From: Alphaproteobacteria bacterium
Lineage (GTDB): Bacteria > Pseudomonadota > Alphaproteobacteria > Micropepsales > Micropepsaceae
DNA: 64,000 bases
NCBI GenBank assembly: GCA_016783965.1
Contig: JADHVO010000002.1
Span: 1 to 64,000, forward strand
Direction of reading: 5' to 3'
Under the pieces are notes generated by a model. That model was not told the origin of the DNA, did not search any database, and saw only the letters and a program-made list of their open reading frames with translations. The position numbers and the translations under genes are program-made. Positions 25,760 to 36,182 of the stretch are shown in pieces. The number at the start of each line of letters is the position of its first letter. Position 1 is the first letter of the stretch.

Positions 25760-27109
25760 TCACAAGAGCATTGCGGCCGGTTCTTCGATGAACTGCTTGA
25801 ACGCCTGAAGGAAGCGTGCGCCGGTGGCGCCATCGATAACGCGGTGGTCGCAGGACAGCGTGACCGTCATGATCTGTTGGATCTCGATCTTGTCGCCGAC
25901 CACAACAGGCCGCTTCTCACCGGCCCCGACGGCGAGGATGGCGGCCTGGGGTGGGTTGATGACGGCGGTGAAGTCCTTGATGCCGAACATGCCAAGGTTG
26001 GAGACCGAGAAGCCGCCGCCTTCGAATTCACTGGGCTTCAATTTCTTGTTGCGGGCGCGCTCGGCAAGTGACTTCACCTCGTTGGAGATGGCGGCCAGGC
26101 CTTTCTCTTCCGCGCGGAAGACGATGGGCGTGATCAGGCCGAAGTCCAGCGCGACCGCCACACCGACGTCGGCGTGCTTATGGCGCAGCATCGCCGTGTC
26201 GGTCCAGCTCGCGTTCACCTCGGGGACGCGCATGAGAGAAAGCGCGCAAGCTTTCACCACGAAGTCGTTGACCGAGAGCTTGAAGCCGTTTTCTTTCGGC
26301 GATGCCGCGTTCAGCCGTGCGCGGGTATCCATCAGGTTGTCAATGCGCGTGTTGATGGTCAGGTAGAAATGCGGGATCAGCGTCTTGGCCGAGGTCAGGC
26401 GGCGCGCGATGGTCTTACGCATCTGATCGTGCGGGATTTCGTCGTAGTCCTCCGACTTGAAAAATGCGCGGGCGTCGGGCAGCGGGGCGATGCCGGCGAT
26501 GGGCTGGCCGGCGGGCACAGGTGCGACGGCGGGAGACTTCGCGGCAGGCGCGACACCGGGCTTGGCACCTTCAACGTCGGCCTTCACGATGCGGCCGCGC
26601 GGGCCGGAGCCATGGACGGTGGACAGTTCGACGCCCTTCTGTGCGGCAATCTTGCGGGCCAAGGGCGAGGCGAAGATGCGCTCCGCATCGGGCTTTGCGG
26701 CGGGTGCAGCTGTCGGCTTCGCGGCAGCGGGAGTCGGTGCGGCTTGGGCGGGCGTGGACGCTGCCGGTGCAGCTTTCGGTGTAGGCTTCTGCGGAGCGGC
26801 TTCTTGGACGGCGGATTTGATCGAATCCATTGCGGATGAGATGTCGACCGTCGCGCCCGGCTTTTCGCCTTCCGCAAGCAGCGTGGCGATCGGGGCGTTG
26901 ACCTTCACGCCTTCGGTGCCCTCAGCCACTAGCAGTTTACCGATCTTGCCTTCATCGACGGCCTCGAACTCCATCGTGGCCTTGTCGGTCTCGATCTCGG
27001 CGAGGATGTCGCCCGACTTCACGGTGTCGCCTTCCTTCACCAGCCACTTGGCGAGCTTGCCCTCTTCCATCGTGGGCGAAAGCGCAGGCATGAGGATTTG
27101 CGTTGCCAC
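25760..27109 (-). CDS. pdhC: Pyruvate dehydrogenase E2, dihydrolipoamide acetyltransferase
   Basis: A 449-residue core subunit. Order: lipoyl domain (residues 1-78, lysine in [11 protein letters not shown]), a Pro/Ala linker (about 80-150), the peripheral-subunit-binding domain ([21 protein letters not shown], about 145-180) and the catalytic domain (about 215-449) with the [12 protein letters not shown] active-site motif. The GTG start at 27109 overlaps the stop of the GFA gene by 1 bp and has GGAGG 7 nt upstream. The lipoyl coding region is almost identical in DNA to that of pdhB. It transfers acetyl groups to CoA in the cytoplasmic complex. Confidence 0.96.
   Translation of the reverse strand: MATQILMPALSPTMEEGKLAKWLVKEGDTVKSGDILAEIETDKATMEFEAVDEGKIGKLLVAEGTEGVKVNAPIATLLAEGEKPGATVDISSAMDSIKSAVQEAAPQKPTPKAAPAASTPAQAAPTPAAAKPTAAPAAKPDAERIFASPLARKIAAQKGVELSTVHGSGPRGRIVKADVEGAKPGVAPAAKSPAVAPVPAGQPIAGIAPLPDARAFFKSEDYDEIPHDQMRKTIARRLTSAKTLIPHFYLTINTRIDNLMDTRARLNAASPKENGFKLSVNDFVVKACALSLMRVPEVNASWTDTAMLRHKHADVGVAVALDFGLITPIVFRAEEKGLAAISNEVKSLAERARNKKLKPSEFEGGGFSVSNLGMFGIKDFTAVINPPQAAILAVGAGEKRPVVVGDKIEIQQIMTVTLSCDHRVIDGATGARFLQAFKQFIEEPAAMLL
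26909..27100 (-). repeat. Lipoyl-domain coding repeat, pdhC copy
   Basis: This is the partner of 28707-28898. Differences are mostly at the outer edges. A direct repeat of this length could support gene conversion or deletion of the genes between. Confidence 0.85.
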
Positions 27110-27516
27110 TAGCGAGCCTCCAGTGGTGCCAGATCGCCGGCGTTTTTTTCCCATTCCTTGCCGTCGAACTCCGTCGTCACGACCGAGTGGAAGGCCTTCG
27201 GATCATCGAGACAGCGGAAGTTGATGCTGTAGCCGTTGGGGTGCGAACGCGGCACGTAGAACGATTTGATGCCGCAAACCGAGCAGAAGAAATGCTTCGC
27301 GACACCGGTGTTGAAAACGTACTTGGTGAGCTTGGTCTTGCCCTTGGTGATCCGGAAATTGTCCTTCGACACCACGAGGTGCAGATAGCCGGTGCGGTGA
27401 CACATCGAGCAGTTGCAGTCGATCAGCTCGACATCCGCGGGCATCGCCGCTTCGAAGCGCACCGCACCGCAGTGGCATCCGCCGGCATGCCAGGAGAGTT
27501 TCGGCTTCTTGGCCAT
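27109..27516 (-). CDS. GFA family protein inside the pdh operon
   Basis: A 135-residue zinc-binding protein from the ATG opening [10 protein letters not shown]; an in-frame TTG six bases upstream is possible. Cysteines sit at [20 protein letters not shown] and [11 protein letters not shown], as in the GFA fold. It lies between pdhB (2 bp gap) and pdhC (1-bp overlap), in a tightly packed operon. Its role there is unknown: a link to formaldehyde or glutathione chemistry is by family name only. It is distinct from the other GFA protein at 20839-21243; the two share only the family pattern. Confidence 0.88.
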   Translation of the reverse strand: MAKKPKLSWHAGGCHCGAVRFEAAMPADVELIDCNCSMCHRTGYLHLVVSKDNFRITKGKTKLTKYVFNTGVAKHFFCSVCGIKSFYVPRSHPNGYSINFRCLDDPKAFHSVVTTEFDGKEWEKNAGDLAPLEAR

Positions 27517-27518
27517 GC

Positions 27519-28907
27519 TCAATCCCGATAGCAGACGGCCTTGGCCGCGGCGATGACGTCTTCGACGTGCGGCAGCGCGAGCTTCTCGAGGTTCGCAGCG
27601 TAGGGCATCGGCACGTCCTTGCCGGTGACCTTGGTCGGCGGGGCGTCGAGATAATCGAAGGCCTCGAGCGCGACGACCGACGCGATCTCCGAGCCGATCG
27701 AACAGATCGGCCAGCCCTGCTCCACTGTCACGATGCGGTTGGTCTTGCGGACCGATTGCAACACCGTCGCGGTGTCAAGCGGGCGCAGGGTGCGCAAGTC
27801 GATCAGTTCCGCATTGATGCCCTCGGTAGCGAGCTTCTCGGCCGCTTCGAGGATCAGACCGACGCAGATGGAGTGCGCAACCAGTGTGACATCCTTGCCG
27901 GTTTTCACGACGCGCGCCTTGCCGATAGGGAGCACGAAATCGTCGAGCTTCGGTACCGGGAAGGATCGGCCGTAGCAGATCTCGTTCTCGAGGAAGATCA
28001 CGGGGTTCGGATCGCGGATCGCTGCCTTGAGCAGGCCCTTGGCGTCGGAGGCGAAATACGGGGCGATCACCTTGATGCCGGGAACATGCGCGTACCACGA
28101 CGAGTAATCCTGGCTGTGCTGCGCACCGACGCGCGCGGCAGGGCCATTGGGGCCGCGGAACACGATGGGGCTGCTCATCTGGCCGCCGGACATGTAGCGC
28201 GTCTTGCCGGCGGAGTTGATGATCTGATCGATCGCCTGCATGGCGAAGTTCCACGTCATGAATTCGACGATCGGACGAAGGCCCGCGAACGCAGCGCCCA
28301 CGCCAAGGCCGGCAAAGCCGTGCTCCGTGATCGGCGTGTCGATCACGCGGCGCGCGCCGAACTCTTCCAGCAAGCCCTGGCTGACCTTGTAGGCGCCCTG
28401 GTACTGCGCGACCTCCTCTCCCATCAGGAACACTGTGTCGTCGCGGCGCATCTCTTCCGCCATAGCGTCACGCAAGGCTTCGCGGACGGTCATTGTCACC
28501 ATCTCGGTGCCTTCCGGGATTTCCGGATCGCTTAGCGCGGCTGCGACTTCGACTTTCGGCACCTTTGGCGCGGGCTTGGCTTCGACGGCCTTCTGCGCGT
28601 CGCGCTTGGGCGCGGCCGGCGCCTCAGCAGACTTTTGCGTGGCCGCCGGCGAAGACTTGTCTTCACTGTCACCGACCATCGTTGCGATGGGCTGGTTGAC
28701 CCTCACGCCTTCGGTGCCCTCGGCGACGAGCAGCTTGCCGATTTTGCCTTCGTCGACGGCCTCGAACTCCATCGTGGCCTTGTCGGTCTCGATCTCGGCG
28801 AGGATGTCGCCCGACTTCACCGTATCGCCTTCCTTCACCAGCCACTTGGCAAGCTTGCCCTCTTCCATCGTGGGCGAAAGCGCGGGCATGAGAATCTCAA
28901 TGGACAT
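27519..28907 (-). CDS. pdhB: Pyruvate dehydrogenase E1 beta with N-terminal lipoyl domain
   Basis: A 462-residue subunit. The lipoyl domain (residues 1-78, with the lipoylated lysine in ETDKATMEF) is followed by an Ala/Pro/Lys-rich linker (about 80-130) and the transketolase-like beta subunit (about 136-462), including [17 protein letters not shown] and the C-terminal [13 protein letters not shown] lipoyl domain on E1 beta is typical of alphaproteobacteria. With pdhA it decarboxylates pyruvate and reductively acetylates lipoate. The pdhA stop lies 3 bp upstream. Confidence 0.97.
   Translation of the reverse strand: MSIEILMPALSPTMEEGKLAKWLVKEGDTVKSGDILAEIETDKATMEFEAVDEGKIGKLLVAEGTEGVRVNQPIATMVGDSEDKSSPAATQKSAEAPAAPKRDAQKAVEAKPAPKVPKVEVAAALSDPEIPEGTEMVTMTVREALRDAMAEEMRRDDTVFLMGEEVAQYQGAYKVSQGLLEEFGARRVIDTPITEHGFAGLGVGAAFAGLRPIVEFMTWNFAMQAIDQIINSAGKTRYMSGGQMSSPIVFRGPNGPAARVGAQHSQDYSSWYAHVPGIKVIAPYFASDAKGLLKAAIRDPNPVIFLENEICYGRSFPVPKLDDFVLPIGKARVVKTGKDVTLVAHSICVGLILEAAEKLATEGINAELIDLRTLRPLDTATVLQSVRKTNRIVTVEQGWPICSIGSEIASVVALEAFDYLDAPPTKVTGKDVPMPYAANLEKLALPHVEDVIAAAKAVCYRD
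28707..28898 (-). repeat. Lipoyl-domain coding repeat, pdhB copy
   Basis: This 192-bp stretch of pdhB is almost identical to 26909-27100 in pdhC (the E2 lipoyl domain), including about 66 consecutive identical bases in the central part. Together the two copies form a direct repeat about 1.8 kb apart. Confidence 0.85.
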
Positions 28908-28910
28908 CGG

Positions 28911-29921
28911 TTACGCCATGACATCGGTGTAGAGCTCGGCCTCGGCAGGCTCGGGACTCTCTGTGGCGAATTCCGCGGCGGCGTTCACAACCTGGCGGAT
29001 GTCCCTGTCGATCGCCTTCAGATCATCCTCGCTCGCGAGCTTCTCGGCGATAAGCTTCTGGCCAAGGTGATCGATCGGATCGCGCTTCTCGCGCACGGCG
29101 GTGACTTCCTCGCGCGTGCGGTACTTCGCAGGATCGGACATCGAGTGACCGCGATAGCGATAGGTTTTCATCTCCAGAATGATCGGGCCCTTGCCGGAGC
29201 GGCACCAGCCGATAGCCTTCAGGCCGGCCTCGCGCACAGCATCGACGTCCATGCCATCGACCTGTTCGCCCGGAATGTTGAAGGAAGAGCCGCGCTTGTA
29301 GAAGTGCGTTTCGGCGCTGGAGCGCTCGACGCTGGTGCCCATTGCGTACTGGTTGTTCTCGATTACGTAGACAACGGGCAGCTTCCAGAGCTCGGCCATG
29401 TTGAACGCTTCGTAGACCTGGCCCTGGTTTGACGCGCCATCGCCGAAGTAGGTGATGCTGACCCGGCCGTTGTTCCGGTACTGGTTGGCGAAGGCGAGGC
29501 CGGTGCCGAGCGGTACCTGCGCGCCGACGATCCCGTGGCCGCCGTAGAACTCCTTCTCCGCACTGAACATGTGCATCGAGCCGCCCTTGCCCTTGGAATA
29601 GCCGGTCTGGCGGCCGGTGAGCTCAGCCATCACGAATTTGGGATCCATGCCGCAAGCGAGCATGTGCCCGTGATCGCGGTAGGCGGTGATGACCTGGTCG
29701 CCCGGCTTCTGCGCCGCGTTCATGCCGACCACGACGGCTTCCTGGCCGATGTAGAGGTGGCAAAAGCCGCCGATCAGTCCCATCCCATAGAGCTGCCCTG
29801 CCTTCTCCTCGAAACGGCGGATCAGCAGCATGTCGTGATAGAGCGTCTTCAGCGAGACGGAATTGTCGCCTGCCGCGGCGGGCTTGGCACCGGTGTCCGG
29901 GGCTGTTTTTGCCTCAGCCAT
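28911..29921 (-). CDS. pdhA: Pyruvate dehydrogenase E1 alpha
   Basis: A 336-residue thiamin-diphosphate subunit. The TPP motif is GDGASNQGQVYEAFNMA followed by VIENN (about 170-200). Also visible are LIGGFCHLYIGQEAVVVG and the RYRGHSMSDPAKYRTREE loop. The short N-terminal Ala-rich extension is variable in the family. It forms the E1 heterotetramer with pdhB and feeds acetyl-CoA to the TCA cycle. It is the first gene of the operon pdhA-pdhB-GFA-pdhC-DUF3667-lpdA, and a promoter should lie in the 176 bp between it and ftsB. Confidence 0.97.
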   Translation of the reverse strand: MAEAKTAPDTGAKPAAAGDNSVSLKTLYHDMLLIRRFEEKAGQLYGMGLIGGFCHLYIGQEAVVVGMNAAQKPGDQVITAYRDHGHMLACGMDPKFVMAELTGRQTGYSKGKGGSMHMFSAEKEFYGGHGIVGAQVPLGTGLAFANQYRNNGRVSITYFGDGASNQGQVYEAFNMAELWKLPVVYVIENNQYAMGTSVERSSAETHFYKRGSSFNIPGEQVDGMDVDAVREAGLKAIGWCRSGKGPIILEMKTYRYRGHSMSDPAKYRTREEVTAVREKRDPIDHLGQKLIAEKLASEDDLKAIDRDIRQVVNAAAEFATESPEPAEAELYTDVMA

Positions 29922-30097
29922 AGGGGCTTATCTCCGCGAACTGCTTGGAACATTGGGGCAAGGGCGTTGTGGCAAGGTAGGTCCTTTTTGGCAAGCATCC
30001 TGCGGCGTTCCATGGGTAACGCACGGATGGCCGCGCAAGATTGCGCGCAATCTGCGACGGTTGCCGCACGATCCGAACCGGCCTTCGCAGATGCGAA

Positions 30098-30412
30098 CTA
30101 TTCGTGCCTGTCGCGCGGCATGGCGACCTGGTTGGGCGCGCCGATAATGAGCTGCTTGCGCGCCAGTTCCTCGACCAGGTCGGTATCGCCGGAGCGCATC
30201 AGGGAGATGCGGTGTTCCAAACGGAGACGGGCGTCTTTTGCGTCTGCCAGCGCCTTCTCCTCGACGCCAAGGCGGGCCTTGACATCGGCCAGCGCCATCA
30301 TCCCGCGCTCGCCATAGATCGCGTAATAGCCGAAGTAGGCCACCACGGCGCAGGTAATGGCCGGTAGGATCGAGTAGCTGAAGAAACGCGTGACGCTGCG
30401 CCTGATTCGCAT
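30098..30412 (-). CDS. ftsB: Septum formation initiator family protein (FtsB/DivIC)
   Basis: A 104-residue bitopic protein. One membrane helix (about residues 12-32) is followed by a coiled coil (about 38-75: ADVKARLGVEEKALADAKDARLRLEHRI) and a short C-terminal region. FtsB joins FtsL and FtsQ at the division septum. Position between eno and pdhA is the conserved alphaproteobacterial arrangement, which supports the call. A perfect 8-bp hairpin lies just upstream. Confidence 0.85.
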   Translation of the reverse strand: MRIRRSVTRFFSYSILPAITCAVVAYFGYYAIYGERGMMALADVKARLGVEEKALADAKDARLRLEHRISLMRSGDTDLVEELARKQLIIGAPNQVAMPRDRHE

Positions 30413-30420
30413 ACCCCCGA

Positions 30421-30441
30421 CCGAATCACGAACTGATTCGG
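30421..30441 (-). terminator. Inverted repeat between eno and ftsB
   Basis: CCGAATCA, five bases, then TGATTCGG: a perfect 8-bp stem between the eno stop and the ftsB start. There is no U-tract on the minus strand, so it is not a standard intrinsic terminator. It could attenuate, protect mRNA ends or bind a regulator. Confidence 0.35.
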
Positions 30442-30473
30442 CCCGTCAAGCAGTTAACGCGCCGGTTCTGCGA

Positions 30474-31760
<1,287 letters not shown>

Positions 31761-31870
31761 TCATGGATTGCCAAGTTGCGTGTGCTCTTACGGGATCGGT
31801 TGAGCGCCAGCAAGCGTGCGACGGAGAGCGGCATCTCTCGCGTTGAACCCACGTCCCCAGGAGTAGTTCT

Positions 31871-32263
31871 ATGTCTTTCACTCGTATCCTTTTGGCCGCC
31901 AGCACGATCGCGCTTCTTGCCGGTGGTGCGGCGTACACGGCCGAGCCGGCTGCTGCCCCCGCACCGACGCAGAATGACGGCCGCGGCATGATGCGCGGCA
32001 TGTTCACGCCGGAAGAGCGCATGATGCTGTTCGTCGACGGCCAGAGGGCGACGGCCGGCATGACCGACGACCAGCGCCACGACTATCGCCACCAGCAGCG
32101 TGAGCGCATCATGGCGATGTCGGACGCCGACCGCGCCAAGTTCAAGGCGGACCTCGACAAGCGCTGGGCCGCGCTGACCCCGGCCGAACAGGCCGACATC
32201 AAGGCCAAGATGGATGCGTTCCGCGCCGCCCGCGATGCCAATAGCGGCGGCTACGGCCACTAA
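31871..32263 (+). CDS. Small secreted Met/Asp-rich periplasmic protein
   Basis: A 130-residue protein with a Sec signal (about 1-22). The mature part is helical, with MRGMFTPEERMMLFVDGQR, MTDDQRHDYRHQQRERIMAM and LTPAEQADIKAKMDAFR. The spacing of repeated LT/MT-x-x-(E/D)-(Q/R) motifs recalls Spy/CpxP-type chaperone folds, but the family is not certain. Methionine content hints at metal or stress response. The promoter faces that of eno across 122 bp. Its 3' end overlaps the amine oxidase gene by 4 bp, convergent. Confidence 0.7.
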   Translation: MSFTRILLAASTIALLAGGAAYTAEPAAAPAPTQNDGRGMMRGMFTPEERMMLFVDGQRATAGMTDDQRHDYRHQQRERIMAMSDADRAKFKADLDKRWAALTPAEQADIKAKMDAFRAARDANSGGYGH

Positions 32264-33663
32264 GCCTTGTCAGCGTTCCCGATCGCTCGGTGGACCGCAC
32301 GCGCCTGTGCGGTCCCCGAGAGATAGGCGCCACCGCAGGTCGCGAACAGGCCGTCCTGCGCCGCCGCTTCGCCAGCGAACCAGATACGGTCCTGCACCGG
32401 CAGGCGTATCGTATCGCGCGCCGGCGAGTGTCCCGGCACCGCAGCCGCGTAGGCGCCATGGGTCAGCGGGTTGCGGCCCCACGGCGTGACCAGGCTCTTC
32501 GTCACCTTGCGCTTGATGTCGTTGCCGTAGATCTGTGCGAGGTTCGCGACGGTCACATCGATGACCTCGGCATCGGGCCGCCCCGCGAGCTCCCACGCGT
32601 AGCTGCCGCCGACGAAGCCCACCATCAGGTCGGAATCCCACGGCCAGGCGAGATAGTAGAAATTGCCGTCGGCTTCCTGGCAGGGTGGCGAGCCCGGCTT
32701 CGGCGGCACGAGGTTCATCACGTTCTCGCCGGGATTGATCTCATGGCTGTCGTGACTGACGCCGGGGATCAGCAGCGGGATCTTCGTAAGAAGGCCCATC
32801 GGCAGGCTGTGGATGGCCTCATCCGTTTCGACCGGCAAGCGCGGCTCGAAGCGTATGGCATCTTTCTGGAGCACGCCGGTCGAGGCCGTGACGATGACCT
32901 TCTTTGCGCGGATCGTGCCCTTGTTGGTCTCGATGGCGACACCGGAGCGCTCGCTGCGGATCGCTGTAGCCGCCGTGGACAGTGACACCGAGATACCCTT
33001 GGCGACGTCGACGACGAGGGCGCCGAACCCTTCGCGCACGAGGTAGTTCGGATCGTAATCTGCGCTCTCCTCGTCCCTGAGATCGAATGTGGATTCCTGA
33101 GAGAAGTCGACCGCGGAATCCATTGGCCCCATGAAGGTTGCGGCGGCCGCCATCGGTGGTTCGCAGGACGGCATGATGCTCGCGAGCGGGACATCCCTGC
33201 CGTGGCGCGCGTCATCCTGGGCGATCTTGATGATCGTCTCCTCGGAATCTGCCACGGCCTTCACGGCGGCTTCGCCCTTCCACTCGCCGGAGTAGAAGAG
33301 TTCGTGGAGCGTATCGACGTCGTGCTTCTTGATGTGATAGCCGCGCTCAAGCGCGAATGCGTAATACGGGTTGGTCATACCGGCATGAATCCAGGCGCAA
33401 CCGATGTCGAACGGCATCGGAAACGTCGTCGAGTCCGTGAAGGCACGGCCGCCGACGCGATTTGCAGCCTCGATCACCAGACAGCTGCGGCCCAGGGCCT
33501 GGAGCGTTCGCGACGCGCCGATGCCCGCTGAACCCGCACCGATGACAACGACGTCGTAATGGCTGGAGCGTCTGAGCGGCGCCGCGGATGCCGCCGTCAG
33601 AGCTGCCATGCCGACCAGCATGCCGCGACGCGTCAATGCCAGAGGCGAGTCGGCCTTACCCAT
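32260..33663 (-). CDS. Flavin-containing amine oxidase family protein, probable Tat substrate
   Basis: A 467-residue oxidase from the ATG opening MGKADSPLALTRRG. The N-terminus is a twin-arginine-like signal (TRRGMLVGMAAL then an Ala-rich hydrophobic stretch). The FAD fold is VVVIGAGSAGIGASRTL, then EAANRVGGRAFTDS, and the C-terminal flavin-binding segment is WFAGEAAAQDGLFATCGGAYLSG. Family members oxidise amines such as polyamines, monoamines or aromatic amino acids in the periplasm or cytosol; the substrate here is unknown. It is not part of the normal eno/kdsA context and is probably an insertion. Confidence 0.88.
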   Translation of the reverse strand: MGKADSPLALTRRGMLVGMAALTAASAAPLRRSSHYDVVVIGAGSAGIGASRTLQALGRSCLVIEAANRVGGRAFTDSTTFPMPFDIGCAWIHAGMTNPYYAFALERGYHIKKHDVDTLHELFYSGEWKGEAAVKAVADSEETIIKIAQDDARHGRDVPLASIMPSCEPPMAAAATFMGPMDSAVDFSQESTFDLRDEESADYDPNYLVREGFGALVVDVAKGISVSLSTAATAIRSERSGVAIETNKGTIRAKKVIVTASTGVLQKDAIRFEPRLPVETDEAIHSLPMGLLTKIPLLIPGVSHDSHEINPGENVMNLVPPKPGSPPCQEADGNFYYLAWPWDSDLMVGFVGGSYAWELAGRPDAEVIDVTVANLAQIYGNDIKRKVTKSLVTPWGRNPLTHGAYAAAVPGHSPARDTIRLPVQDRIWFAGEAAAQDGLFATCGGAYLSGTAQARAVHRAIGNADKA

Positions 33664-33805
33664 TTTGCCCCCAATCAGAAGCGGCCCGAGACTAGGTTGG
33701 ATCAGCAAAAATGCAATCGAAGACGCGTGTCCAGCTTCTGTCGATGCTATAAGTTACGACTATGGCCTCGCGTGCTTTGCGCGGAGTCTTCGAAGGGGAA
33801 ACGCC

Positions 33806-34219
33806 ATGCCAGCCGATATTCTGAGCGCAGCGGTCGCTGTGCTCGCTGTTCTGTTCATCTTCTATACCGGGATCAACGTCGCGAGGATGCGCGGCAAGCA
33901 CAAGGTCGACGCGCCGGCGACGACGGGACCGCTAGAGTTCGAGAGCGCCGTGCGCGTGCAGATGAACACGCTGGAGCAGTCGGTGCTGTTCTTCCCGCTG
34001 CTCTATGTGGCAACGGCGTACTTCAACACCCTGGCGTGGCTGCCGGCGGCATTCGGGCTTGTGTGGATCATCGGCCGCATCGTCTATCTGCAAGGCTACA
34101 TGGCGGCCCCGAACAAGCGCAGCACCGGCTTCCTGATCACGTCGCTGGCAACGGCCGGCCTGCTGATTTTGTCGGTCTGGGGCCTCGTCGCATCGTGGAT
34201 GGCGACACACGCCAGCTAA
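33806..34219 (+). CDS. MAPEG family membrane protein
   Basis: A 137-residue protein from the ATG behind an AAGGGGA ribosome binding site. Four hydrophobic helices are evident. The family motif around EFESAVRVQMNTLEQSVLFFPLL (helix 2) carries the ExxxRxxxNtlE pattern. Mammalian MAPEG enzymes act in glutathione and eicosanoid metabolism; bacterial ones are mostly uncharacterised and may be glutathione-dependent. The 142-bp gap to the divergent amine oxidase gene should hold its promoter. Confidence 0.88.
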   Translation: MPADILSAAVAVLAVLFIFYTGINVARMRGKHKVDAPATTGPLEFESAVRVQMNTLEQSVLFFPLLYVATAYFNTLAWLPAAFGLVWIIGRIVYLQGYMAAPNKRSTGFLITSLATAGLLILSVWGLVASWMATHAS

Positions 34220-34240
34220 TTTGTCCGGCCCCAATTGCTT

Positions 34241-35101
34241 TCAATTGCGATGTGGGCGCTTGGCGATGCGGTCGATCTCGACCAGGTCGCCAAGCAGGTC
34301 CGGGACATCTTTCAGCCAGAGCATGTTGGCGGCATCGGAGATGCCGCGCCTTGCAGCGCCTTCCGGATCGTTGTGCGTCTCGATGAACACCGCGGCGACA
34401 CCCGCGGCGACGGCGGCGCGCGCGATGTAGGGCGCCATCTCGCGCTCGCCGCCGGAGCGGTCACCCTGCCCGCCCGGCGTTTGCACGGCGTGCGTGGCGT
34501 CCATCACAACCGGAACACCCAGCCTCGCCATCTTGGGCAGCGATGTCATGTCGACGACCAGCGTGTTGTATCCGAAGCTCGCGCCGCGCTCGGTGACGAG
34601 CACGTTTGGGTTGCCAACTTCGGTCACCTTGGCAATGGCGTTCTTCATGTCCCAGGGTGCGAGGAACTGGCCCTTCTTCACGTTGATGACCTTGCCGGTC
34701 TGTGCCGCGGCCACAATCAAGTCTGTCTGGCGCGATAGGAAGGCTGGAATTTGAAGGATGTCGACCACCGGCGCCATGATTGCGCACTGCTCGCGTTCAT
34801 GGATGTCGGTGAGGATCGGCAGGCCGAGCTCAGAACGGATGTCGGCGAAGATCTGGAGCGATTTCTCGAGGCCAATGCCGCGCTTGCCCGCTGTGCTCGA
34901 GCGGTTCGCCTTGTCGAAGCTCGTCTTGTAGACGAGGCCGAGGCCCGCATGCGCGGCCATCTCCTTCAGTGCGCTCGCCATTTCGAAAGCGTGTTCGCGG
35001 CTTTCGAGCTGGCAGGGCCCGGCGATGAGCGCGAGTTTCTTGGCATTGCCGATCTCGACATTGCCGACCTTGACGACGGCATTGGGGCTAACAGCGGTCA
35101 T
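34241..35101 (-). CDS. kdsA: 3-deoxy-8-phosphooctulonate synthase
   Basis: A 286-residue enzyme that condenses arabinose 5-phosphate and phosphoenolpyruvate to KDO 8-phosphate, the committed step in LPS inner-core sugar synthesis. Signature LIAGPCQLESREHAFEMA (about 25-42), KTSFDKANRSS, DIHEREQC and HAVQTPGGQGDRSGGEREM are all present. Length and context (pyrG, eno on the same strand) match alphaproteobacterial KdsA. The Wza-like gene starts upstream on the same strand with 56 bp between. Confidence 0.96.
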   Translation of the reverse strand: MTAVSPNAVVKVGNVEIGNAKKLALIAGPCQLESREHAFEMASALKEMAAHAGLGLVYKTSFDKANRSSTAGKRGIGLEKSLQIFADIRSELGLPILTDIHEREQCAIMAPVVDILQIPAFLSRQTDLIVAAAQTGKVINVKKGQFLAPWDMKNAIAKVTEVGNPNVLVTERGASFGYNTLVVDMTSLPKMARLGVPVVMDATHAVQTPGGQGDRSGGEREMAPYIARAAVAAGVAAVFIETHNDPEGAARRGISDAANMLWLKDVPDLLGDLVEIDRIAKRPHRN

Positions 35102-35157
35102 GCAGCGATCCTATGGGCCATTGCCCCGGCCAACACAACAGGTGTGCTTGCAGGGTC

Positions 35158-35784
35158 TTACGGGACCACGTAGCGCAAAGCGGCGACACCCGCGAGCGGC
35201 GCCAGGACATCCAGGACATCCCAGAACGGCGTCGAATCCACACGGATCGTATCACCCGGCGAGATCGCCGTTCCGTCGGTTGCCGAAAGCTTGTGCTCCG
35301 TGCTCTCGCCAAGATGGCGGATGTAGATCGTGCTGGTCACGGCCTTGGACGTAAACCCGCCGGCGACGGACACCGCCGTTTGCGCGGTCATACCGTTGGC
35401 GAACGGATATTCGCCGGGCTTCTGGACTTCGCCGACGATGTAGAAGGGACGATAGGTCGTGATCTCGACCGCCACGCGCGGGTCGTTGAGATAGCCGTCG
35501 GCGAGCGCAGTGCGGATGTTGGTCTCGACGTCGTGTGCAGTCAGGCCACCCGCCTTCACCTGCCCGATCATGGGCATGCGGATGAAGCCGAGTGCGTCGA
35601 CCTGGAAGTCGCCTCCCAAATCGGCCTCGCCGAACACAGTCACCTTCACTTTGTCACCGGAGCCCAGACGGTAGTCGGCGGCGGCGGTGTAAGCGGGCGC
35701 AGGCGCGTATTCGGTGGCCGCCGCGGGAACGGCGAGCAGCATCCCGCACAGAATCAGCCAGATGGATTGCGCCCACTTCGACAT
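35158..35784 (-). CDS. Polysaccharide export protein, Wza-like
   Basis: A 208-residue secreted protein with a Sec signal (about 1-24, ending AAATEY). It has the Poly_export domain (ADYRLGSGDKVKVTVFGEADLGGDFQVD), then an SLBB-like segment (FYIVGEVQKPGEYPFANGMTAQTAVSVAGG). The tail (WDVLDVLAPLAGVAALRYVV) is a short hydrophobic helix. It would form or line an outer-membrane polysaccharide channel. No tyrosine kinase, flippase or glycosyltransferase partner is nearby. It sits between kdsA and the P450 gene. Confidence 0.9.
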   Translation of the reverse strand: MSKWAQSIWLILCGMLLAVPAAATEYAPAPAYTAAADYRLGSGDKVKVTVFGEADLGGDFQVDALGFIRMPMIGQVKAGGLTAHDVETNIRTALADGYLNDPRVAVEITTYRPFYIVGEVQKPGEYPFANGMTAQTAVSVAGGFTSKAVTSTIYIRHLGESTEHKLSATDGTAISPGDTIRVDSTPFWDVLDVLAPLAGVAALRYVVP

Positions 35785-36182
35785 GCACGGAGCCTAGGCG
35801 ACCAAGCGGCCGAAATCCCTCGGCTTTTAGAGGTGCAGTAAACCGGTGCTTAACGACGAAGGTGGATGTTTTAGAATGATGAACTTCCGCAGGTCGAATG
35901 CATCCATTTTCGGCCCTGCCGCATCTGAAACGGCAAACCGATCGCAGGGACCGATCCGATGCTGAAACTTTCCGAAGCCGCCAAGCCGATCCTGACCGCC
36001 CTCCTCTCCACCGGAGCCTCGGCCGTCGCTTTCGCATTGTTGCGCGGGGGCGGCGCGGGCCCCGACGTTAGCCTTCTGTCGAGCATGATTTTGGCTGGTA
36101 TCCTGAATGTCCGGCGGCTGGCATTATTGAACTGCGAGGCGCTCCCGCCTACATGCCAGCCAGCAGTCGGGGAGCTATGAGC
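35785..36182. other. 398-bp intergenic region between export protein and P450 genes
   Basis: Divergent promoters are expected here. A 73-codon reading frame at 35959-36180 has high third-position GC over its first 40 codons and a possible AGGGA site, but no known family and a tail of different composition; it may be a gene remnant or a small hydrophobic protein. No clear promoter, RNA gene or repeat was recognised. Confidence 0.3.
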
